Shown one piece after another: positions 23,201 through 32,199 of a stretch of DNA of 64,000 nucleotides (the first letter of the stretch is position 1; every line of letters begins with the position of its first letter). The DNA comes from Garcia nutans (lineage: Eukaryota; Streptophyta; Magnoliopsida; Malpighiales; Euphorbiaceae), in assembly GCA_947685225.1 (NCBI GenBank), contig CANTUV010000035.1, positions 7,633,501 to 7,697,500 of the forward strand, read 5' to 3'. A program made the translations under genes and the position numbers. A model generated the notes under the pieces. The model was not told the origin of the DNA and did no database searches. It was given only the letters and a program-made list of their open reading frames with translations.

Positions 23201-23880
23201 ATTCTTCTACAGGTTATTCGCCATTTGAGCTTGTTTATGTTTTTAACCCATTAACTGTACTTGATCTTATTCCTTTACCTTCACATGAGCTTGTTAGTTT
23301 AGATGGAGACAAGAAAGTAGAATTGGTGAAGGCTATGCATGAGAAAGCTCAAGTTAATATGGAGAAAAAGAACAAGTCATATGCTGATCGAGCGAATAGA
23401 GGATGCAAGAAGATAGTGTTTGCTCCTGGGGATTGGGTTTGGGTACACTTTCGAAAGGAGAGGTTTCCAAATCAAAGGAAGAATAAGCTTGATGCACGTG
23501 GTGATGGTCCATTTCAAGTGTTGGCAAAGATCAATGATAATGCATACAAGATAGACTTGCCTGGTGAGTATGGTGTTAGTGCTACTTTTAATGTGTCTGA
23601 TTTATCTCCTTATGATGATGCAGATTTGAGGACAAATCTTTTTGAAGAGGGGGAGAATGATACGAACCAGCCACTAGGTAAGGATCCATTGGTGCTTCCA
23701 AATGGGCCATTGAGTAGGAGCAGAGCTAAGAAGTTTGGAGCAACTATGGGATTGCATATTCAAGATCAAATTTCAAAGGAATTGACTGAAATGGCAATGG
23801 AAAAGTGCACAATAGAGCTTGAAGAAGGCACACTAAAGCTGATTATGATGCTTAGTGTGAATATGGAAGTTAAAGGCTAG
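20286..23880 (+). pseudogene. Gypsy-C Pol (protease, RT, RNase H, integrase) extending into the 3' LTR
   Basis: Pol begins in a different frame just before the gag stop. The protease has LIIDNGSCTNAAS, where the usual D-S/T-G triad reads DNGS. RT contains VPKKYGTWRMCVDCRAVNK, SKIDFMSGYHQI and the catalytic YFDDIL. A TGA at 21462-21464 cuts RT between these blocks. An extra base in an A run near 22089-22094 shifts the frame before RNase H, which resumes at about 22110 (YSTYDKELYALVRAL, HTDHESLKHL). Integrase shows the HHCC region (HCGGLIGHFG to CSACIAC), MDFVLGLP, DRFSKMTHF, SDRDAKFLSHFW and the HPQIDGQTEVVNR motif. The frame then crosses the polypurine tract and continues about 220 bp into the LTR, ending at 23880. 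Confidence 0.9.
23644..23657 (+). other. Polypurine tract of gypsy-C
   Basis: GAAGAGGGGGAGAA directly precedes the 3' LTR. It lies inside the open pol frame, where it encodes EEGEN. Confidence 0.9.
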
Positions 23881-24496
23881 CTAAAGAGGTCCAACGTTCA
23901 AGAAAAGTCCATGGGGGGTTTATATACAGCCTTGGGAAGTAATTTAAGGCCTATGGACAACCCAAATAGTGTGGGGTGTGTTCTTATTTTAAAGGGTTTT
24001 AGTTTGGCCCTTTTTTTATACTTTATATTTTCCTTAGTGGGTTAGGATGTGTGGTTTCCTATTTAGTTATTTCAGAATATTAATTTATTTTCATACTTTA
24101 TATTTTCCTTAATGGGTTAGGATTTTGACTTTGTAGCTTTCCTTTTCCCATTAGAATTAGGGTTTCGGATTTATGTGTGCCTTTTAGTATAAATAGGGCC
24201 TTATTTTTCTTGTAAGGACACTTTATGACAAATTATATTCTCAATTTTCTTATTGAAAATTTCGGCCATCATAGAACAGGAGTGGATTCTCTTTTTCTTT
24301 TGATTGCATCAAGAATTAGATTTACTTATCAATTTCGATTGTGGCGTTCTTCTAATTCGAGCTTCCTAAATCCTTCCGTTATAAGTGTTCGTACTTTGCT
24401 AAGCAATTGGGTACTTTAGAAGGTGGTTTTTCCTTCGTTCTTGGTTTTTCTTCTATCAATCGTGCGAGGCCTTCATTGCCATAGGGTTCCGCGTCA
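23658..24496 (+). repeat. 3' LTR of gypsy-C
   Basis: This is an 839-bp LTR. The first about 220 bp are open and continue the pol frame. The rest matches the 5' LTR, with roughly thirty-odd visible substitutions and a 10-bp deletion near the end. It ends at CGCGTCA before target duplication AAGAT (24497-24501). Confidence 0.93.
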
Positions 24497-24501
24497 AAGA
24501 T

Positions 24502-25640
24502 GCTTTTGATTAGAATCATCAATAAAACTTAACAATAGGTTTGAGACAAATATGATATTAGGTCTAGTTGTTGTTAGATGCAACAACTCTTAATCAGACT
24601 TCTATAAATAGTAGCTTTAACTTTTTAAGTACCATCATCTTTAGACAACTGCACATTTACATCCAATGGAATCACAATTAGTTTTCAGCCTTCCATCTTA
24701 AACTTTTTTTAGGACATAAAGTGCATATTTTCTTTGAGATATAAAAATGCCTTCTTGTTGTTGATAAACCTCTATTCCTAAGAACTAACTCATCTCGTCA
24801 AGATTATACATTGCAAATTCTTTGTCCATCATCTTCTTGAAATGCTAAATAGATTGAAAATTGTTACATGTCACCAATAGATCATCTATATAAATTGATA
24901 TAATTAGTTGCCCTTTATAGTCATCACTCTTTAATTAAAGAGTTGCCCCTGTCTCACTCCTTATAAAGTCAATTCTTGTATACTAAACCTTGGGGACTAT
25001 TTTAGCCCATACAAGGTTTTGTTAAGTTTGTACACCATGTCTATGCACTTTGGAATTTCAAAACCTTGTGGTTGTTACACATATATTCCCTTATGCAATA
25101 GCCATTCAAAAAAGCAGATTTGACATCAAAATGATATCATTTCCATCCCATTTTTATAGTAAGAGCCACTAATAGCCTAATTGTGTCATGTCTAGCTACC
25201 TGTGCAAATGTGACACAAAAATCAACACCTGGTAGTTATGCATAACCTTTCATAACTACTCTAGCTTTATACTTGAAAATAGAACCATCGGGATTGATAT
25301 TTGTCTATTGACCCATTTAACACTAATGACATTCTTGTGGACAGGTTTTGGCATTAATTGCCAAGTGTTGTTCTTATCGATAATATCAAACTCCTCCTTC
25401 ATTGCATGCTTCCATTCTTCGAACTCTAAGGCCTCTTCAAAGTTCGTTGGTTCAACAATGACTAGGTTACATTTTGCACACACCTCTATAAGGGATTTAG
25501 TTTTAATTGTTAAAGTGCCTGTTGTAAGGTTATCACAAGCTTCTGAGTCAATTTCACTTTTCTTGTTTGGAATAGAGACTACATCTTTAATTCATTGTTT
25601 TTCCCAATTCTAGAAAGCTTTTTCATCTACTTTTACGTTT
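24502..25640 (-). pseudogene. Copia-A reverse transcriptase remnant
   Basis: On the - strand the frame at 25256-25483 reads a copia RT N-terminus: NFEEALEFEEWKHAMKEEF, NNTWQLMPKP, ISVKWV. Diverged RT continues toward 24502 with repeated frame breaks; for example the + strand near 24880-24900 (CATCTATATAAATTGA) is the reverse complement of a decayed YVDD-type region. It is inactive. Confidence 0.75.
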
Positions 25641-25679
25641 CCGCTGACATTTTTTTTTTCACGTTATGGGTCCAATACC

Positions 25680-26334
25680 CTTTTGCTTAGGTTGTACATC
25701 CTAGAAAAATGCCTATCTCAGCTTTGTCATCTAACTTTTCTCTTTTTGTTTAGGGAACAAGAGATTAGCAAATTGATCCAAACAACTTCACATGCTTGAA
25801 AGTCTGTTGAGCAAAAACACAATAATGTAAGCTGCTTCAGCCAATAAATATTTGTGAAGCTTTTTGTCTGTAATCATGTATTTAACCATCTCCATCACAA
25901 TCCTATTTTTCCTTTTAGAGACTCCATTTTGCTCAGGAAATAGTTGACAGCGAAATTGATGTTGGATGCTACATTCATTAAGAAAATTGTTAAAACTATA
26001 ATGAAGTGTTTTCAGTTCCAATATTAGACCTTAAATACATAATCTTAGATTCACTTTGCTTTTCCACATGTGTTTTGAACTTTTCATATATAGAGCACAC
26101 TTGAGATTTACTTGAGAGAAAGAAAATCCGACTCATTCTTGTAAAATCATTTATAAATAAGATGAAATATTTGTTTTGGGTTAGAGAATTTTCACTAATG
26201 GGACCACATACATCTGTGTGGGTTAATTTAAGTTTTTCCATTGCCCTTTTTTCATGTTTCTTTAGAGAACTTGAATACATCTTGCCAAGTTGTCAAATAC
26301 CACCACACACACTATCAGTACTTGATATGGCTAG
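25680..26334 (-). pseudogene. Copia-A integrase remnant
   Basis: Frames at 25996-26280 and 25788-26021 (- strand) give HTDVCGPISENSL, FILFINDFTRMSRIFFL, then FPEQNGVSKRKNRIVMEMVKYMI. These match the catalytic core of copia integrases, including the QNGV block near the catalytic Glu. The solo LTR-D insertion cuts the region at 26334/26335. Confidence 0.82.
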
Positions 26335-26625
26335 TGTTTTATTAGTTTTTGTTATAGATTTGTGTCTTGTTTATTATAATAATTATTGTTTTATTTAGGT
26401 ATTTTGTTAGTTTAAATCGTTTTATTTAGTGCTTTTGTTAATTTTGGTAGTTTTAGTTTATTTCAGTGTTTATGTCGTTTTTGATCTAGTTTTTAGTATG
26501 GTGTTTATGTTTTGTTGGTTATTATTTATTTACTTTTTGTTTAAAGTTATGTTGAGTTTTGTGTTAGGTTAAACAAGGCAAGGAAACAAATTGAAGAAGA
26601 AAGGGGTAGTGGCTGACACAGGCAT

Positions 26626-27050
26626 AAGACACGGCCAAGTCACTGGCCGTGTCCCATACCAAGTTAAAAAGGAAGAGCAAGTCCCAGTAGCAGACACAAG
26701 CAAGGGACACGGCCAAGTCAGTGGCCGTGTCCCTCCAAAGAAGCCCAACACGGCCAAGTCACCTTCACTTGGCCGTGTCTCACTTGGTTCCAAAGGAAAA
26801 GAGAAGCAAATCTCACAGTGGAAGACACATGCAAGGGACACGGCCAAGTCACTGGCCGTGTCCCTCCAAAAGGGTCCAACACGGCCAAGTCAACCTCCAC
26901 ATGGCCGTGTCACTCAACCATAGAAGAAAGAAGAAAAAAAAACAAGCAGTAGGTGACACATGCAAGGGACACGGCCAAGTCACTGGCCGTGTCCCTCCAA
27001 TGCACTCCAACACGGCCAAGTCACTTCTGACTTGGCCGTGTCCCTCATGA
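26626..27050. repeat. GC-rich hairpin array inside LTR-D, 132-bp higher-order period
   Basis: Seven imperfect palindromes built on ACACGGCCAAGTCA and TGGCCGTGTC start near 26629, 26704, 26750, 26836, 26879, 26968 and 27011. Two types alternate: short-loop units beginning GGACACGG and longer-loop units beginning AACACGG. The short-loop units at 26704, 26836 and 26968 are spaced exactly 132 bp. Both strands stay open in several frames only because the unit lacks stop codons. Confidence 0.9.
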
Positions 27051-27085
27051 ACCAAACACGCAGCGGATTTTAAAGTGGAGAATTT

Positions 27086-27097
27086 GTATAAAAGAGA
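27086..27097 (+). promoter_or_regulatory. TATA-like box of LTR-D
   Basis: TGTATAAAAGAG lies about 40 bp downstream of the hairpin array. It is the best candidate for the LTR promoter. The following sequence (AAAGCTAGGGTTTAGGGG) looks like a transcribed leader. Confidence 0.55.
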
Positions 27098-28050
27098 AAG
27101 AAAAGCTAGGGTTTAGGGGAGTTGACGATTTTGAGCTGAGTTTGGAGCCGTCAGAGAGAGAGGAGCTAGGGTTTTAACATTTTGTTTTCTTGATTTTGAT
27201 TTCATTTTGGATTAAAACTAGCTAGATTAGATTGTTCATGCCATTGTTATATCCTTCTTGCAAGATTTGAATAAGAGATTCTTCAGAAGCTTCAAGGAGT
27301 TGTAACTTGGTTTTGTTCTTGAACTTATTCTCTTTATTTTCATTGAATGGATATTATCATGTCTATTTTGATTTCTTTGAACATTAATGAGATGAATATG
27401 TTTGATTGCATTATGAACTAATTTGATTTAGTCTAGGGTTTGTATGGATCTGCTATGATTGTATGAATTGGTTATTCTCTTAGCTAATAATTTCTTTAGC
27501 CTTGATTGAATGAAATATTGTTAACATATAATTGATTGGCCACCAATTGTGTGTTTAGGGTATTAGATGATGGATTGAGAGATGAAGTCTAATGCTGGAA
27601 CAATTCAATTAAGAACTTAGGTGAATTAGAGATATAACCTATTAAAAAGATTGTTTCAATTAAAACAAGATTAGTTGTAAGAGGTTTGAATGCGAGAGCT
27701 TATTTCCTTGACTCAATTAATTAAGTTGTTTGAGATTTAATCTTTGAAATTAAATTAGTTAAGTGGAATAACCGTTCATACATATCAGTAGTAGAGAAGT
27801 GCAAATCCTAGACCCTTTTATCAAGTGAATCAAAACATCAGCTCTTGTTTACTTTTATTGTTTTAAACTTCAATTAAACTTTTTTATTAGTTAGCAATTT
27901 AAATTTATTCATTACTTGTTACTTTTAATCTGATAATCAATTAGCCACTTTAGCTTCCTTGTGAGACGACCTTGGGGCGATCACCTTTGCTACAGCTACC
28001 TCGTATACTTGCGAGTGACGCTTTATGGTAGAGTTAATTCGAGCGCAACA

Positions 28051-29491
28051 GCTAGCATATCATTAACCAAGCCATTACTTTACATAAATTTCTGTGAATC
28101 TATGTGATGGTTACCAAACCTCTTATGCCACAGCCAAGTGTCATCATTTTTTACAGCAAGAGTATGTTGATTAATATAATTTGGTGCAACATATAACTAT
28201 TTTGTGATTTTTTAACTCAAGCATCTTAACATCAAAAAGATCATAAATGATACGATAATCCTTCTTAAATAGAACTAAGTAACCCTTGTTTTGAATTTGA
28301 GCTACACATAACCAGTTTTGATCTAGTTTATGAATAAAAAAGATGTCTAGAATTAACTTAATACATGTTTTAGTCTGCATCATTATTGAGCCTTTTTCCT
28401 TGAGCTTCAACTATCATGCCTTTCCCCAAGCTTCATTTGTGTCTTACAACTCTAGTCAAAATTGTTGAATAAGCTTTGGTCTTTAGCCAAAAGGCTAGTT
28501 CGACCACTATCAATGTGCCACACATTGATCTTTCGCACCTAAAGTTTGAGACATCATGAAAAAGTGGTTCTTCTTAGAGCCATGATCTTCAATGAAGTGT
28601 GCCTTTTGTGCATTCTGCTCCAATTGCATAGGTTTTTATTGACTTGTACCATTTTCTTTTTCTGGGTCAATATGCCAATATTTTTTACAAAATTTACATT
28701 GCACATTCTTCCAGCACTTATTTTCAGAGTGAGTGATTAGTTTTCTTATAAATATTATAAGGAGGAAACTTGTTTCTTTTCTCTGAGCTTTTGAGGTTTT
28801 CAAGTTGCTTACCAGAAGTTGAATTGAAACTTTTTGATGTTAAGACTAAATCTTTCTTCCTCTGCTTCACTTGAAAGGCTCTTTTAATGATTCCCTCATT
28901 TCTCACGGCGATTATCTACTCCAATGCTTGAAGTTTGCTAATGAGTTCAGCCATTGAAAATTTCTTCAGGTCACATCTTTCTTTAATTACAAAGATCTTT
29001 GATTCATACTTGTTAAAGAGGCTTATCATAATTTTTTTCACAACCCTTTGATCTTTAAAGTCCCTTCCAAACAACCTATTTTGATCTACCAGATTTATAA
29101 TCCTAGGTGAATAGTCTTTTATATTTTTACCATCATGCATCTTTAAAATTTCAAATTCTTTCTTTAGTATAACTTGACACCTCTAACTTTAATGCTTCCA
29201 GCATACTCTCCTCGAGATAGTCCCAAACTTTTTTTTTTTTGTTATTTTAAAGCTAACTGACTTGGGAAAAATATCCTTAGACATAGCTGAGTGGAGAAAG
29301 GAAATAGCTTTACAATTTTTCATAAAAGCTTATATGTTTTGCTTAATCATTGCAATGTGAGATTTTCTAGCAGTGGTATTTTGATGTACCCCAACTCTAT
29401 AGCTCCCTAAAGATCATAAGTAATCTATCCTCAAAGCCTAGTTTTCTCCAATGAGAACAAGAGGTGCAGGAAGATTTACATTTGATGCCAT
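28051..29491 (-). pseudogene. Copia-A Gag and protease remnants
   Basis: On the - strand the likely start is ATG at 29491-29489 (MASNVNLPAPLV), typical of copia gag. The gag body is visible at 28916-29140 (GKNIKDYSPRIINLV, VVKKIMISLFNKYES, ELISKLQALE). Protease-linker sequence is visible at 28171-28410 (QNKGYLVLFKKDYRIIYD). Stops and shifts are frequent. Confidence 0.78.
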
Positions 29492-29603
29492 ATTTGCAGA
29501 TGAAAAGGAAAAAAAAAATGAATGGGCAAAGAACACTTATTTGCTCACAAAATCATTCACTCCGTCTCCAATAGTCCCTTAAGATTTATAGCATTGATAC
29601 AAT

Positions 29604-30008
29604 TGTTGATAGTTTGCTTTTATACAAACTTATAACAATGCATAATCATATAACCAGCAAAAGCAAGCTGAAGAAAAAAAATACTAATAGAAGGAAGGAA
29701 TTGATAGGGAAGCAAAAATACAAACTACACACATTGCACATTCTTTGTTTTCTATACAGCCACATATTATAAGCTCTGTTTTTTTTTTTTTTTTTATCAG
29801 TCTTAACTTTCCATTTTCATTACAATGCTTAAATTATACAAAAGACGAGTGATTAGGTGGACAAACTCACCTTATGACTGTACAAAAAGCATGGACTAAT
29901 ACATCTTATCCATTATAAAAGAGGAATACCATTCTTATTACCTAACAAGACATGTTATTTATTCAATCATCCTTGTTTTATATTCAAAGTAAAACTCACA
30001 AGTCAACA
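29604..30008 (-). repeat. 5' LTR of copia-A
   Basis: This 405-bp LTR has ends TGTTGATAG and GTCAACA on the + strand. A degenerate primer site complement (GCATTGATACAA at 29591-29602) abuts it on the left. A T homopolymer lies near 29780. It is the more complete of the two copia-A LTRs. Confidence 0.85.
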
Positions 30009-31645
30009 GAGTTGATCGATTTGGATACTCAGTTTACTTTCTCTATCAAATACAGTGCCAATGTGGTCTCCTTTCTTCTTTTTTCAAATGATTCAATAAC
30101 CCAATTTGTTTCTATGGGAATATTTGACCTAGTTATGGAGCTTATCATTGAAGTGGAATTGTAGTGACAAGAAGAATTTTATTGTAATAGTTAATTATTG
30201 TGCTAAGAAGAAAATTTTGAGTGCCATATGATGATTGATTATGTTGATAATAGTACAGTAAAAGGAAATTCTACACTTTGTAAAGCAGTTAATCTCGAAG
30301 AATATTTACTAGAATGGGTTAACATTTGATCTCAGAGAATATTTGCTAGAATGGGTTAACATCACTTGGCTTCTTCGTGGCTTTTGTAAGATTTAACTCA
30401 GAAATATATGATCCATTCATGGCAATTCAACTCGTTAAGTACAGAAAATGATGAGAAGTGATAAAAGTAAAAGGAAGCAAAATGGATTTTGGGCTTAGCT
30501 ATGGGGATTTGTGTTACTTTTATTTCAATTATTATTGGATTTATTCTTATATGGTCAAGGTTGCTAAGGCTGGCAAGGAAGACTCAAATCACCCAAAAGG
30601 TAAAATGATTATATGATTGTTGATATTTCAATTGACGATGAATTACAAGAGAGTTAGAATCTAAAAGGTTCTCATATAGTGAGCTCAAACAAGCAACGGA
30701 TTGATTTGGTAAACAAGGGAAGCTTCGACGAGGAGGATTTAAAGGGATTTTTAGTTGATTTTTAATTAATTTGGATAAAGTTGTAGTTGTTAAGAGATTT
30801 TCCAAAGGGTCTAAATAGGTAAAAAAAAGAGAGTACAAGTTATAAGTTAAAATTATTAGTAGCTTAAAGCACAGAAATTTAGTCTAACTTTTAGGTTGGT
30901 AACACAAAAGAAATGAAAAATGTTTCTAGTTTACGAGTACATGCCCAATAGTAGCATTGATTATCATCTCTTCTTAGGAAAAAGCGTCTTTGCTAGCAAG
31001 TTAGATGCAGAATAGCTCTTGGCTCGGCCTCTGCAGTGTTATATTTGCATGAAGAATGTGATCAATGTGTAGTTCATAAAGATATTAAGTCTAGCATCAC
31101 AATGCTTGATACTTATTTTAATGCAAAACTTGGCGATATTGGCCTATAGCAAGGCTAATAGATCATGAGCTACAACAAGACTAGCAAGTACTATGAGATA
31201 TATAGCACCTGAGTATATAAGCACAGGAAAGGCTAGCAAAGAATCAGACATGTATAGGTTTGGTATAGTTACCTTGGAAATTGTCTGTGGTCGAAAGGTA
31301 ATTGAGCTTGACATTGAAGAGTTAAAAGTTAGATTGGTATCATGGGTTTGGGAACTTTAGGAAAATGAAAATGTTCTTGATTCAGTGGATGAGAAACTAT
31401 GTGGTGATTTCCATATTGAATAAATAGAAAGATTAAAGACCGTTGGATTGTGGTGTATTCAACCAGATCATAACCTGAGATCTTTTATATGACAAGTTGT
31501 TCAAGTTCTTAATTTTAAAGCGAATATTCTTAATCTTCCATTGAAAATGCCTATTTCCATGTATCAAGTTCCTAATCCATCAATTAGTTCTTCAATTCAT
31601 CCTCTGGCGATTTCTATTAGTTTTAATGTTGGTCATCAAAGTTAA
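30009..31645 (+). pseudogene. L-type lectin receptor-like kinase relic
   Basis: Conceptual reading with frequent frame changes gives the order of a legume-lectin receptor kinase. Lectin-domain tail pieces come first (VNLEEYLLEWVNI near 30288-30330). A hydrophobic segment (GLAMGICVTFISIIIGFILI) near 30495-30555 matches a membrane span with a following basic stop-transfer. Kinase pieces follow: a Lys-containing strand near 30780, IISSLKHRNLV and FLVYEYMPNSSIDYHLF (30850-30960), VVHKDIKSS (about 31068), KLGDIGL, EYISTGKASKESD, FGIVTLEIVCGRK, and LKTVGLWCIQPDHNLR. The tail KMPISMYQVPNPS ends at TAA 31643-31645. The HRD motif reads HKD and DFG reads DIG. Many stops make it non-functional. These genes are normally intronless, which fits the contiguous layout. 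Copia-A abuts its left side. Confidence 0.85.
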
Positions 31646-31887
31646 GTCATTTGAATATTTTTAATCTTATATTAGAGTTTTGAAATGGTATTTTTTATTT
31701 TTTTAAAAACTTTGTTTATGTATATATTTATATTCTAAAATATATATTTTTGCTACATCAGAAGTTGTTGATGTGAATGGAGTGTCAGGTACTTGTGTCA
31801 TGGAAGGTGATTTTCCTTCCTATAATTAAAGTTCTGATATGAAGATCTTCCAATTGGCAAAGGCAGAGCCAGAAAGAATTAAGAAGG

Positions 31888-32160
31888 TGTACTTTAGAAT
31901 TTTGAACCGATTAATTGGTCTGCAGTTGGGATGAGAGTGCTTTAATTAATTCTACCATCTGATTCATTTGGTTATGCATCGATGGTTGAGCAACCTATTG
32001 ATCTCTGAATTGATGATTCTGTAATTCAAAATGCATATAAACCTCCTTAATGAAAGCTTGAGTACGTTGATCCATGATCTGAAGGTGTTCTTCCCTTTGT
32101 TGTAACCGATGGGCCTGTATAGCCACTGCCTTGCTTTTTTTGGCCATTTGTACCAAAGAA
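31888..32160 (-). pseudogene. Coding-like remnant, transposon-type Gln-rich protein
   Basis: On the - strand an ATG near 32145 opens a frame of about 50 codons (MAKKSKAVAIQAHRL, MDQRTQAFIKEVYMHF) to a TAG. The same frame then continues for about 25 codons (MHNQMNQMVELIKALSSQL). It is helical and rich in Gln, His and Met. It resembles gag or En/Spm-associated proteins in style only; I do not recognise a family. It is not in the open-frame set because it is short. Confidence 0.35.
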
Positions 32161-32199
32161 GCGAGGTTGGTCACTTTTCATATTGATCCAAGGTTTTAT

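Larger units (their letters stand above)
17285..24496 (+). mobile_element. Ty3/gypsy LTR retrotransposon, complete but defective (gypsy-C)
   Basis: The 5' LTR is 17285-18133 and the 3' LTR 23658-24496, both from TGATACGAACC to CGCGTCA. The target duplication AAGAT lies at 17280-17284 and 24497-24501. A primer site for tRNA-Met lies at 18136-18148. Gene order is gag, protease, RT, RNase H, integrase, the gypsy order. Gag has three in-frame stops, the gag-pol junction is shifted, and pol has one stop and one shift. By eye the LTRs differ at several percent of positions, so it is older than copia-1. The pol frame runs through the purine tract into the 3' LTR, which recalls CRM-type chromoviruses. 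I do not see a clear chromodomain. Confidence 0.95.
26335..28050 (+). mobile_element. Solo LTR, 1716 bp, gypsy Tat-like (LTR-D)
   Basis: The segment begins TGTTTTATTAG and ends GCGCAACA, and is flanked by GCTAG on both sides (26330-26334 and 28051-28055). No internal retrotransposon sequence is present, so it is a solo LTR left by recombination between two LTRs. A TATA-like box (TGTATAAAAGAG) lies near 27086. The 3' part has the phrase CTCGTATACTTGCGAGTG, which resembles the ends of Tat/Retand-type gypsy LTRs as I remember them. A hairpin array sits upstream of the TATA box. The + orientation is assigned from TATA position. Copia-A integrase and protease remnants flank it, so it is younger than copia-A. 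Confidence 0.85.
13276..30008 (-). mobile_element. Old Ty1/copia element, split by three later insertions (copia-A)
   Basis: This is a - strand copia element. Its 5' LTR is at 29604-30008. Its 3' LTR lies in two pieces, 13276-13391 and 16627-16707. The target duplication is GAGCT at 13271-13275 and GAGTT at 30009-30013, with one mismatch. Removing the three inserts and their duplications leaves about 4560 bp, a normal copia length, which strongly supports the reconstruction. On the - strand the order is LTR, degenerate primer site (29591-29602), gag, protease, integrase, RT, RNase H, purine tract, LTR. All coding parts carry many stops and shifts. The inserts are copia-B (13392-16621), gypsy-C (17285-24496) and solo LTR-D (26335-28050). 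Confidence 0.9.

Noticed and set aside
26626..27050. CRISPR-like impression from evenly spaced palindromic repeats
   Set aside because: The genome is a plant, units are complex LTR repeats with related not unique spacers, and there are no cas genes.
26569..27055. Several overlapping frames in the hairpin array (repeats of TRPVTWPCPL)
   Set aside because: The palindromic repeat lacks stops on both strands; the frames are by-products of the repeat.
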